Source of the DNA: Candidatus Latescibacterota bacterium
Lineage (GTDB): Bacteria; Latescibacterota; UBA2968; UBA8231
Direction: 5' to 3'
DNA length: 6,640 nucleotides
NCBI GenBank assembly: GCA_003529325.1
Contig: DPVW01000134.1
Span: 1-6,640, forward strand
The notes under the pieces are model-generated. The model searched no databases. It saw nothing but the letters and a program-made list of their open reading frames with translations, and was not told the DNA's origin. Positions within the stretch are counted from its first letter, which is position 1. Every line of letters begins with the position of its first letter. The translations under genes and the position numbers were made by a program. Shown here piece after piece: positions 1 to 6,487 of this stretch.

Positions 1-2
1 CT

Positions 3-452
3 CGCCGCTGGGAGCCGGGTACCTGGCATTTGGAGGCGTCGGTCTAGCGCCGTGAGGCTCTGATTCTGACGCAACCTGATCAGCCTTGAGCGACATGGGT
101 CAGATGGTCGGCGGAACGAGAGTTCTATGGCTGATATGTGAACTTGCAGAGCCCTATGGCACGGACCCGTCTCGGATTCGATCACTGGGACCACCAGCTG
201 GACATTGTTGTTGCACCCGATCGTAGTTGGCGATACAAAGATGAGGACGAGTTGGAATTGTGCGTGGAGACAGGACGTATGACGGCAGCGACGGCTCTCG
301 CCGTAAGAGAAGAGGGATGCCGGGTTATTGAGCAGATCGAGGCCAATGCCCCGCCCTTCTGTGATGGCTGGGAGTCCTGGCACCCGGATCCAACTTGGGC
401 CCTGCCCGTCCTGCCCGGTGATTGGGCCGACTTGACCATGTATTCGGTTTGA
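3..452 (+). pseudogene. DUF402-family protein, C-terminal part, broken by three in-frame stops
   Basis: Read in one frame, this stretch gives a continuous DUF402-like (FomD/Ntdp-type nucleotide phosphatase-like) C-terminal half. The window edge cuts the 5' end. Recognisable parts are a segment ending ATWVRW, then EREFYG-stop-YVNLQSP, LGFDHWDHQLDIVV, WRYKDEDELE and a tail with PPFCDGW. In the family, YVNLQ/E-P, the D-x-x-LD motif and KDE-x-E form the metal and phosphate site; these are present except that the usual VVDPDG appears as VVAPDR. Stops interrupt the frame at 45-47 (TAG), 87-89 (TGA) and 132-134 (TGA). The last lies where the family normally has Trp (GWYVNLQ), so homology clearly continues upstream of it. 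An open frame from GTG 138 (or ATG 159) to the stop at 450-452 could still yield about 104 residues, but it would lack the N-terminal half of the fold. I therefore call it a pseudogene. A strand-specific sequencing problem is the main alternative; the intact genes on the right use TGA as stop, so TGA is not read as Trp here. Confidence 0.72.
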
Positions 453-514
453 TTCGTGGTGCGCACCCCCTATGCGACCACCCAGTCGCTGCGCTTACGG
501 ATAACGCACCGCCC

Positions 515-982
515 TCAACATCCCTCGCCTTCGGCTTGATTGGTTGCGCTTTCAATTCGTCGGCCTCGTTCGTCAGCCGCCGCACGGGCAGCGGAGACGG
601 TCTCTTCCGGTGTAAGACCTGTCTGAATCGCCAGCACGCCAGCGATCACCATCCACTCACGACGCTTCACAACGCAACAGGATCTGCGTCTCCCGATCTG
701 TCAGAAGAAGGATATCGTCGATGCAGGGCCGCACCACAGCCAGCATTTCCACCCACCGACGAAAACCGTACTCGCTGGCCAGCGCGTGCTGCGCCTCCTG
801 TAGCGAGACTTTCGTCTGGCTTAACTCATCAGTGTCATACCCCCGATACGCGGCAGGTGACGGCGGATGCGTGCCACTGCATCAGGATCACCTGCTACAT
901 AGGTGCGATGAAGTTCTTTGGCCTGTTTTCGAAGAAATCCGAGACTCGCCCGGTCGGGCAACTGCTGTGCAGAAGCAGACAT
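515..982 (-). pseudogene. Frameshifted gene with an ankyrin-leader-type N-terminal segment
   Basis: Three - strand frames join into one protein-like reading. Frame one starts at ATG 982 behind a purine-rich GAGGGTGGA and reads a segment containing LPDRASLGFLRKQAKEL and AGDPDAVARIRRHLPRI, then stops at 821-823. The next frame, entered around the five-C run at 840-844, continues with VSLQEAQHALASEYGFRRW and LLLTDRETQILLR, and stops at 657-659. A third frame entered near 665-675 gives VKRREWMVIAGVLAIQTG and TPEET, and ends at 515-517. The order LPxRxxLxxLrkQAKxL, GDPxAxxRlRRhlP, then sLxeAQxxlAxEYGFxxW is a known conserved leader found in front of ankyrin repeats and other domains, so the first frame change is a real break within one domain. 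The rest is not recognised with certainty; DRETQxLLR faintly resembles FliG C-terminal sequences. One missing G in the homopolymer (on the - strand) would restore the first junction. No function is assigned. Confidence 0.7.
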
Positions 983-1170
983 AATTCCACCCTCGTCCGT
1001 CAGATGCCTGGTGTCCGCTCGCGCGGGCTGGAGGAAGGTGATATGGGTTCAGATACTACCGTGAGTGGGTTGGACCCTTACTGCGGACGCAGAGGCTCCC
1101 CGCAACGAGCCTGTTTTTTTGGAAAAACAAAGGGGCCAATTGCGCAAGCGCCTCGTTTGGTTGGGCATCA
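983..1170. other. Intergenic gap between decayed gene and SDR
   Basis: I see no coding signal, tRNA or other RNA gene here. Apart from the hairpin and T-run at 1093-1120, it contains a small palindrome CTGCG-GA-CGCAG at 1081-1092 and an A/T-rich inverted repeat (TGTTTTT at 1112-1118, AAAAACA at 1123-1129). I could not find a convincing - strand terminator just after the SDR stop at 1171-1173, which is followed immediately by a second in-frame TGA at 1168-1170. Confidence 0.4.
1093..1120 (+). terminator. Candidate intrinsic terminator, + strand
   Basis: AGGCTC (1093-1098) can pair with GAGCCT (1107-1112) around an 8-nt loop, followed by GTTTTTTT. That is the usual layout of a rho-independent terminator reading left to right, though the stem is short at 6 bp. 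Upstream on the + strand lie only the decayed DUF402 gene, more than 600 nt away, and no intact gene. It may be a relic, or it may end a small RNA that I cannot recognise. It lies downstream of the SDR on the other strand, but its T-run has the wrong orientation to stop that transcript. Confidence 0.45.
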
Positions 1171-1998
1171 TCAGGCCATCCATGCGCCTCCTGAGACGCT
1201 GATGGACTGGCCCGTGAGAAAATCCGCTTCGTCCGAAGCGAGAAACGCCGCCGAGCGCGCTACATCCTGGGGTTGTGCGATGCGCCCCAAAGGTGTGATC
1301 GCCTCATTCTGTCCGATGAGCTCTTGGCGATAGGCCTCTGTCGTTGTTCCTTCCGGTTTAAGCCCGAAAGCCATGCCTGAAAGTCGCTCGGTGTCGGTAA
1401 GCCCCGGACAGATGGCATTGACGGTGATGGCGTGTTCGCCGAGTTCGAGGGCCAGTACCTGCGTCAGACCGACGATGGCAAACTTGGAGGCGCAGTACGC
1501 CCCGTAGCGGGCAATCCCCATCTGCCCTGCGAGTGACGAGATATTGATGATACGCCCCCCACCACCACGTTCAATCATGTGACGGGCCGCCGCCTGGCAC
1601 ATGAGGAACGTGCCCTTGGCGTTGACCTCATGAACGCGACTCCATTCCGACTCGGCCAGTTCGACGATCGGTTTGCGGTCCTGCCCGGCCGGGGCGCCTG
1701 CGTTATTGATCAGAATGTCGAGTCGTCCGAAATGTTCCACAGTGGTGGCCACCATTCGCTGAACATCTTCTGCGTCCGAAATGCTACCCGCAAGTCCCAG
1801 AGATCCACACCCCATCCCCTCGATTTCGGCCACCACCGCCGGCAGCCCACCCCAGTCATCCCGTGGCGCATCCGTCACATCGTTGACGGCAACAGCCGCT
1901 CCCTCCCGCGCCAACCGCGTTGCAATCGCGCGTCCAATGCCACGCTCCCCCCCGGCACCGGTAACCAACGCCACCTTACCACTCAAGTCATAGGTCAA
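1171..1998 (-). CDS. Classical short-chain dehydrogenase/reductase (FabG-like)
   Basis: A 275-residue NAD(P)-dependent oxidoreductase of the classical SDR family, probably cytoplasmic and tetrameric like its relatives. It carries the cofactor motif TGAGGERGIG (residues 13-22), Asp40 after the second strand (often a sign of NAD(H) preference), NNAG at 98-101 and the structural Asn126. The catalytic set is Ser155, Tyr168 and Lys172 in ISSLAG and YGAYCASK, with CPG downstream of it and a C-terminal GQSISVSGGAW. Length is a little above the usual 250 because of extra residues near 43-62 and 207-225. The start is taken as TTG at 1996-1998, since AAGGGG lies 10 nt upstream (2009-2014) and the only nearby ATG is out of frame; family proteins also start about here. 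It follows the metallohydrolase gene by 97 nt on the same strand and is probably the last gene of that unit. Substrate is unknown; similarity to FabG does not mean a role in fatty-acid synthesis. The gene ends with tandem TGA codons. Confidence 0.93.
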   Translation of the reverse strand: MTYDLSGKVALVTGAGGERGIGRAIATRLAREGAAVAVNDVTDAPRDDWGGLPAVVAEIEGMGCGSLGLAGSISDAEDVQRMVATTVEHFGRLDILINNAGAPAGQDRKPIVELAESEWSRVHEVNAKGTFLMCQAAARHMIERGGGGRIINISSLAGQMGIARYGAYCASKFAIVGLTQVLALELGEHAITVNAICPGLTDTERLSGMAFGLKPEGTTTEAYRQELIGQNEAITPLGRIAQPQDVARSAAFLASDEADFLTGQSISVSGGAWMA

Positions 1999-2094
1999 GC
2001 CAGATCTACCCCTTGCTAATACAGCACGCCGATTCGCCAGCTTCTGGCCACCTGGGTTTCGGCGGCGATGAATTCACCGTCCAACAGTGGAGTT
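1999..2094 (-). other. Gap between metallohydrolase and SDR genes
   Basis: Ninety-six bases between the stop of the metallohydrolase and the start of the SDR. The gap holds the SDR ribosome-binding site AAGGGG (2009-2014) and a small hairpin, GCCAG-AAG-CTGGC on the - strand (2036-2048). That hairpin has no following T-run, so it is not an intrinsic terminator, and read-through from the upstream gene is likely. I see no clear -35/-10 pair; a separate weak promoter for the SDR cannot be excluded. Confidence 0.4.
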
Positions 2095-4635
2095 TCACCT
2101 CGCCGCCGCACGCCGAGCCAGTTCCGCCCGTGCCTCCCGGAACAATCCGATCAGACGACCCCGCACCTGCTCATTCTTGAACACACCGATCTTCTCCGCC
2201 CACGTCACACCACCCTCCATGTGGGTCATCAGATATTCGCCATCCGTTTCCTCGAAGGCACAACGTTGTCCCACATCGACATAGACGGGGGATGAGTGCG
2301 CCATCACCGGACCGGCGTCGGTGGCATATGGCCCCCAGCAGCGCGCCGCAATCCAACAGGATTTCTCTGTCTTCACCTTTGTCTTCAACGTGATCGAGCG
2401 CTCCCCTTCGTCGACGATCTCACGCTCGTGGCGCACACCGTTGACGATCAGCTCGAGTCCCGTCAGCGGCCACACGCTCCAAGCGGTGACCTCAACCTCG
2501 ACGGAGCCACCATTGCCTGGAATGGCGATCTCCTGCCCCATCTCGGCACCCTCTACACGCAGGTCGATCATCGCCCCCGTGCTGGCAAAGGTGTTGCCCG
2601 CCCGCACCGCCTTGCACCAGTTGTCGTAGGTAAAATCCCGACCCTCTTGCAGCTTGGCGTACGTGCGCGAACCGCCGAGGATACGGCCATTCGACATCTT
2701 GTCCGTGCCCCCGACGATGGGCAGCTTCTGGCCGACATTGAGCCAGCGGTAATATCCCAGCTCGCCCTGGCCGATCTGCTCACCCCTCCAGACCCAGCAC
2801 ATCTCTGCCGCGTCGGCATGCCCCATGACGATATTGGCGGCATTCTCGAAATCGGGCAGGGGCATGTGCGGCATGATGACGAGCCCGCCCTGCGCCTTGC
2901 ACGCTTCCGCCCAGTCGGCCATGAGCACCTGAACTTCGCCACCGATCCAGTCCTCGTTGGGACCACCCGTGCACATCGGCGCTACCAGGTCCTTCAGTCC
3001 CAACAGGCTGATGTGACCGAGCACGTGCTGGCGGTTCTCCTGACTCACGTAGACGATGTGATTTTCCGTCGATGTGGGCGCGACCCCACCGGTAAACTCC
3101 TCCCAACTGGTAAACAGCCTACCCCACTGGCTCGCCAACAGATTGACCACATTCAGGTCTTCGCCTTGCGCCTCGAGAGCACTCGACTGCGACGACAAAA
3201 AGTGAACGTGCGTGTCCCCCGAGTAATAACCGTTCTTCTTCATGTCGAAGGCACGCTTCGCCTTCAGCGTAAGGTGCCGCTGTCCTGGCTTGACCTCGAC
3301 GAGTTGTCGCGTCGGATCGTATTCGAAGCCGCGCACGACCTCGACGTAGTTCGTCCCCACCGGCATCTCGATCTGGCAGGTGCCATCGATATAGGCGTAG
3401 GGAGTGCCCCGCGTCTTGCAGTCGCCTCCCATGTCCTCAAACCAGGCGATATTGACATCCGCCTGGTGTCCATGCGGAGCCAGATACGCCCCCTCCTTCG
3501 AGCGAAAGTGAATGCGGCATCCCACCTTGTCACCGGACTCCTCGTCTTCAACCCGCACGTGCACCCACTGGGTGCCCTCGTGGCTGACGACCTCGATATG
3601 CACCGGGCCCTGCGTCGCCTCGCCCTCGTCGAGAATGTCCCCCCATGTGAATTCCTCCGAGGCGCCGGCTTTTTCGTCATTGACCTTCAGCGTGCCTTTC
3701 GGCGACCCGTGGACCTCCACGTAACCGCCCTTGCGCACGGACTGCCCTCCCACACCCCAACCCGTCTCATCCGTTGTCAGAAAGTCTTCGCCCACCTCAA
3801 ACAGGTCGTCCTGGCGCGCGATGACACCACGTTCCATGTCGACTGCAGGCGCGGACTCGGCGCCATCCACCGTGACCGCAACCGTACGGCGTGACGGCCA
3901 GGCAAAGGGGTCGGTCTCCTCATCGCACAACGTGATCCCACCGAGAGCGATGGGGATCGCCGACGTCGCCTCCAACACGATCTCGCTGATCTCATCCCCT
4001 GGGTGGGGATTTTCGAAGTCGAACAACCACCATCCCGACAGGTCGTGCCCCATCTCTGTCGGCCCACCGGCGGGGCTGCCATCCCCACGGAACCAGGCAT
4101 TGTACTCGCCGGTCTGACCGCGACCGTATCCGAGGACGGTATCGTTGACGCCTACGGGATGGTGCGTCCGGCAGTTGCGGCAGAGGAATGGGTGATGCCC
4201 CCATTGGGTAGAGATGTCGTGCACCTCCCAGCGCCGTCGCAGGATCTGCTCCACTTCGGAGCCGTCTGCATAACGGATGACGTATCTGCCGACGGCCAGA
4301 CTGGCGCCATCAATCGTCGCCCAATGGCCATCTACGGGGGCACAGACGTGTGCGAAGAGGATGCGCTTGGCCCGTTGTCCCACAGGCAGCACCACCGACT
4401 TGGTCGTGTCACGGCCAGCATCGGCGACTTGCACGAACCAGTGGTCGCCGCTCTTATCGCCAATACGGAAAGGCACCCCCCAGAAGCGGGTGTCGCCATC
4501 AGGCAGACTGGACAGTGCCGTGCGCTGCGGTTCGCCCATGTGGGGCCACAACCAGTGATCGTCCCCCAGATCGAGATTCGCCAGACCGGCATTGTACTGA
4601 GCGCTGAGATCGAGGGGGTGGAAGGTGTCGTTCAT
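2095..4635 (-). CDS. CehA/McbA-family metallohydrolase (PHP superfamily), long form
   Basis: A large metal-dependent hydrolase related to CehA/McbA, enzymes known for carbaryl (carbamate) hydrolysis, within the PHP phosphoesterase superfamily. Numbering is from the GTG at 4638. Residues 1-245 look like a beta-sandwich carbohydrate- or lipid-binding-type domain and include an unusual HH-x3-CxxC-xx-HH cluster at 148-160. Residues about 300-465 form a second beta-rich module with APHGHQADVN and VRGFEYDP. The catalytic region starts at YYSGDTHVHF, with His477 and His479 as the PHP HxH motif. It continues with QENRQHVLGH (Glu534, His542), MPHMP (His591), MGHAD (His607) and GGTD (Asp646), all candidate metal ligands. 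A C-terminal beta domain follows (about 690-790). No signal peptide or membrane segment is seen, so it is probably cytoplasmic. AGGAG at 4645-4649 lies 9 nt before ATG 4635 and 6 nt before GTG 4638; I prefer the ATG (846 residues). The gene follows DUF3392 by 16 nt. The true substrate bond (phosphoester, carbamate, amide or ester) is unknown. Confidence 0.88.
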   Translation of the reverse strand: MNDTFHPLDLSAQYNAGLANLDLGDDHWLWPHMGEPQRTALSSLPDGDTRFWGVPFRIGDKSGDHWFVQVADAGRDTTKSVVLPVGQRAKRILFAHVCAPVDGHWATIDGASLAVGRYVIRYADGSEVEQILRRRWEVHDISTQWGHHPFLCRNCRTHHPVGVNDTVLGYGRGQTGEYNAWFRGDGSPAGGPTEMGHDLSGWWLFDFENPHPGDEISEIVLEATSAIPIALGGITLCDEETDPFAWPSRRTVAVTVDGAESAPAVDMERGVIARQDDLFEVGEDFLTTDETGWGVGGQSVRKGGYVEVHGSPKGTLKVNDEKAGASEEFTWGDILDEGEATQGPVHIEVVSHEGTQWVHVRVEDEESGDKVGCRIHFRSKEGAYLAPHGHQADVNIAWFEDMGGDCKTRGTPYAYIDGTCQIEMPVGTNYVEVVRGFEYDPTRQLVEVKPGQRHLTLKAKRAFDMKKNGYYSGDTHVHFLSSQSSALEAQGEDLNVVNLLASQWGRLFTSWEEFTGGVAPTSTENHIVYVSQENRQHVLGHISLLGLKDLVAPMCTGGPNEDWIGGEVQVLMADWAEACKAQGGLVIMPHMPLPDFENAANIVMGHADAAEMCWVWRGEQIGQGELGYYRWLNVGQKLPIVGGTDKMSNGRILGGSRTYAKLQEGRDFTYDNWCKAVRAGNTFASTGAMIDLRVEGAEMGQEIAIPGNGGSVEVEVTAWSVWPLTGLELIVNGVRHEREIVDEGERSITLKTKVKTEKSCWIAARCWGPYATDAGPVMAHSSPVYVDVGQRCAFEETDGEYLMTHMEGGVTWAEKIGVFKNEQVRGRLIGLFREARAELARRAAAR

Positions 4636-4644
4636 CACAGAAAT

Positions 4645-4649
4645 CTCCT
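4645..4649 (-). promoter_or_regulatory. Ribosome-binding site of the metallohydrolase
   Basis: AGGAG on the - strand lies 6 nt before GTG 4638 and 9 nt before ATG 4635. It sits between the TGA of the DUF3392 gene and the next start, so the two genes are probably translationally coupled. The GTG and ATG are adjacent codons in the same frame, so the choice changes the protein by one residue only. Confidence 0.75.
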
Positions 4650-4651
4650 GA

Positions 4652-5005
4652 TCACATGTATTTCTTGCGTTCCGCCAGCATGCCCATCACAACGAAGGTG
4701 GCAATCACGGTGAGGGGCAGGTAATGGCTGCCAAAATAGAGCAATAGACTGCCTACGGCGGAGGCTCCGGCGGTGGCGAGTAAACCATAACCAAATACGC
4801 ACAGCAGGACGAAGGCTCCCGTGCGCACGAAAAAATTGTAATTGCGGATCTGCTTCTTGATGAAACCGTTGATCTCGTCGCCGAAAATGACGAGCAAGGT
4901 CGTCACGATGGCGGTAGAAATCGCGGCTAGGTGCGACTGAATCCAACCGCTGGTACCGGCGAGGGCGGTGACCAGTTGCTGCATTAATCCCTGGAGGACG
5001 TCCAT
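4652..5005 (-). CDS. DUF3392-family small inner-membrane protein
   Basis: A 117-residue hydrophobic protein that I recognise as DUF3392-like. The core LLVIFGDEINGFIKKQIRN (residues 38-56), then FFVRTGAFVLLCVFGYGLL (58-76) and the ending GMLAERKKYM match the family pattern of an ND/DEIN motif after the first helix and a basic C-terminal AER-(K/R)-(K/R)-Y tail. Membrane segments are predicted by eye at about 26-42, 58-79 and 95-111, with a possible fourth at 81-93; the KKQIR stretch should be cytoplasmic. Length fits the family (about 105-120). Start ATG 5003-5005 has GAGG 6 nt upstream (5012-5015) and lies 12 nt after the sulfatase stop, so it is translated as part of the same message. The family has no known biochemical function that I can name, and its place between two hydrolases is unusual; it might anchor, transport or sense. 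It is best known from gammaproteobacteria, which may point to transfer or wider distribution. Confidence 0.82.
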   Translation of the reverse strand: MDVLQGLMQQLVTALAGTSGWIQSHLAAISTAIVTTLLVIFGDEINGFIKKQIRNYNFFVRTGAFVLLCVFGYGLLATAGASAVGSLLLYFGSHYLPLTVIATFVVMGMLAERKKYM

Positions 5006-5008
5006 GCT

Positions 5009-5015
5009 CTCCCTC
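5009..5015 (-). promoter_or_regulatory. Ribosome-binding site of the DUF3392 gene
   Basis: GAGGGAG on the - strand fills most of the 12-nt gap between the sulfatase TGA (5018-5020) and ATG 5005; its GAGG part is 6 nt from the start codon. This fixes the start and supports co-translation with the sulfatase. Confidence 0.75.
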
Positions 5016-5017
5016 TG

Positions 5018-6487
5018 TCAGCGACGTTCGACCTGCTCCGCACCCTCTGGCACGGGCAGCGTGTCAGCGTGCAGCGGTTGCACCGTCGAGCCCCACGCGG
5101 TGAGCAGTCTCATATCCCCCGCCTGAGCCGCACAGTCCCGTCGTACGAAGTCGGGATCCCAGCCCTGATAGAGGGCTCTTAACAACTGCTGACGTAGATC
5201 CGCCAGTTCCGTCTCGCCAGCGCGGTCATGCAGTTCCTCCGGGTCGCTTTCCAGATCGAACAACACGGGCGGTGTGTCATCGGCATACTTGTAGAGTTTC
5301 CAGCGTCCTCTGCGAATCATCCGCGACGGGGCATCGTTGGCTGTTGGACCATGCTCGCTGAAAGTCTCCCCCCTCCGGCGGTCATCGGTCTCGCCTTGCA
5401 GGAGCGGCCAGAGCGACTCGCCGTCCGTCTGTGGCATGGGCGACGCGCCCGCCAGATCAACCAGCGTCGGACCCAGATCCATCAGATTGCAGATCTCTGC
5501 GCTTTCGCTTCCCGCCGGAATCACCCCAGGCAGGCGCGCCACCATGGGCACACCCACCGAACCTTCGTAATAATTGCTCTTCCACCAGCAGCCGTGCTCC
5601 CCCGCCATCTCCCCATGGTCGCTGACATAGATAACGAGGGTGTCCTGTGCCAGACCCGTGCCGTCGAGTTTGGCCAGCACGCGACCTACCTGACGATCGA
5701 GATACTCACACAGACCGAAATACGCCGCCCGCGCCACCCGCACCCGTTCGTCGGGCAACGGCGGTTCGAGCAGACCCCGATGACGTCTGAAGTTGACCAC
5801 CGCCGCTGGCTGCTCTGCAGCCGTCGGTTGTACGGGCACATCGACACGATCGTAATAATAGTCGAACAGATCATCTGGAGCGACGAAGGGACAGTGCGGC
5901 AACACGTAACCAACGACGGCGGCGAAGGGGCGATTATCACCTCGCCCACTGGCCTTCTCATCCAGGTATTCGAGGGCCCCATCGGTGATGATGTCGTCGA
6001 AGGCCTGATAGGAGGTCCGCCCACGGCCGGCGATCTCGACGGCAACCCGGGTCTGCCCCGACGTGGAGGCTGGAATCTGTTGAAACTGCTCACCCCCCTG
6101 CCTCGCCGCCCCGGGATGGGTCGCGCTGTACTCTCCAACAGGACGACGCTCGAAACCATGCCGTTGATCGGCACCGACAAAGTGCATGCGCCCAACCAGC
6201 GCGGTCTCGTAGCCGGCGGCGCCCATGGCGTGGGCCCACGTGGGGATGGCACAACTGAGGACATTGTGATTCGTCCACACACGATTTGCCGAAGGCCGGC
6301 GCGACGTCATGAAGGACATACGACTCGGTACACACAGCGGCGCAGCACAATACGCGGCGTCCAGGCGCATGCCCTCAGCAGCAAGCCTGTCGATGTGCGG
6401 TGTGCGCACCAGCGGGTCGCCATAACACCCCAGGTGATGCCGGCTATGCTGATCGGAGATCAGAATCAGAACATTCGGTCGATTCAT
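5018..6487 (-). CDS. Type I (formylglycine) sulfatase, choline-sulfatase-like
   Basis: Hydrolyses a sulfate ester using a formylglycine made from the Cys of CxPSR. From ATG 6487 the protein has 489 residues. It starts NRPNVLILISDQHS (metal ligand Asp12), followed by YGDPLVRTPHIDRLAAEG and the signature LCVPSRMSF with Cys52 and Arg56. GRMHFVGADQRHGF (Arg100, His102) resembles the GKMHFVGPDQLHGF of BetC choline sulfatases but with Arg for the usual Lys. LPHCPF holds His198, and YVSDHGEMAGEHG supplies Asp290 and His291, with Lys303 in WWKSNYYEG. The C-terminal subdomain (about 390-440) has the usual RRGRWKLYKY and LFDLESDPEE. No signal peptide is seen, so it is probably cytoplasmic as in the BetC type. 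An in-frame ATG at 6517 adds 10 residues (MSGFRLACDT); neither start has a good Shine-Dalgarno, and I chose 6487 because family members begin just before RPN. It is first in the operon. Choline sulfate is possible, but a sugar or other alkyl sulfate is equally so. Confidence 0.92.
   Translation of the reverse strand: MNRPNVLILISDQHSRHHLGCYGDPLVRTPHIDRLAAEGMRLDAAYCAAPLCVPSRMSFMTSRRPSANRVWTNHNVLSCAIPTWAHAMGAAGYETALVGRMHFVGADQRHGFERRPVGEYSATHPGAARQGGEQFQQIPASTSGQTRVAVEIAGRGRTSYQAFDDIITDGALEYLDEKASGRGDNRPFAAVVGYVLPHCPFVAPDDLFDYYYDRVDVPVQPTAAEQPAAVVNFRRHRGLLEPPLPDERVRVARAAYFGLCEYLDRQVGRVLAKLDGTGLAQDTLVIYVSDHGEMAGEHGCWWKSNYYEGSVGVPMVARLPGVIPAGSESAEICNLMDLGPTLVDLAGASPMPQTDGESLWPLLQGETDDRRRGETFSEHGPTANDAPSRMIRRGRWKLYKYADDTPPVLFDLESDPEELHDRAGETELADLRQQLLRALYQGWDPDFVRRDCAAQAGDMRLLTAWGSTVQPLHADTLPVPEGAEQVERR

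Noticed and set aside
87..134. TGA read as Trp or selenocysteine in the DUF402 gene
   Set aside because: All four intact genes end naturally at TGA after family-typical C-termini, and the SDR has two TGA in a row. A TAG also interrupts the same DUF402 frame. I saw no selenocysteine-insertion hairpin, and the family has Trp here.
1112..1129. A/T inverted repeat as a - strand terminator for the SDR
   Set aside because: The stem is only A/T pairs around the T-run itself and no GC-rich stem precedes the - strand T-run, so it does not fit an intrinsic terminator in that direction.
1225..1240. Perfect inverted repeat CGCTTCG-TC-CGAAGCG near the SDR end
   Set aside because: It lies inside the SDR coding sequence (ASDEAD segment) and is explained by codon choice; too early in the gene for a terminator.
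422..1333. + strand open frame of 303 codons across the left region
   Set aside because: It overlaps the DUF402 end, the - strand frameshifted gene and the SDR 3' end. Its composition is not protein-like, while the opposite strand shows homology-like segments.
2296..3894. Long + strand open frame of 532 codons
   Set aside because: It lies wholly antisense to the metallohydrolase, whose motifs are unmistakable. Its protein is rich in Arg, His, Pro and Leu without any recognisable domain, as expected for the shadow of a GC-rich gene.
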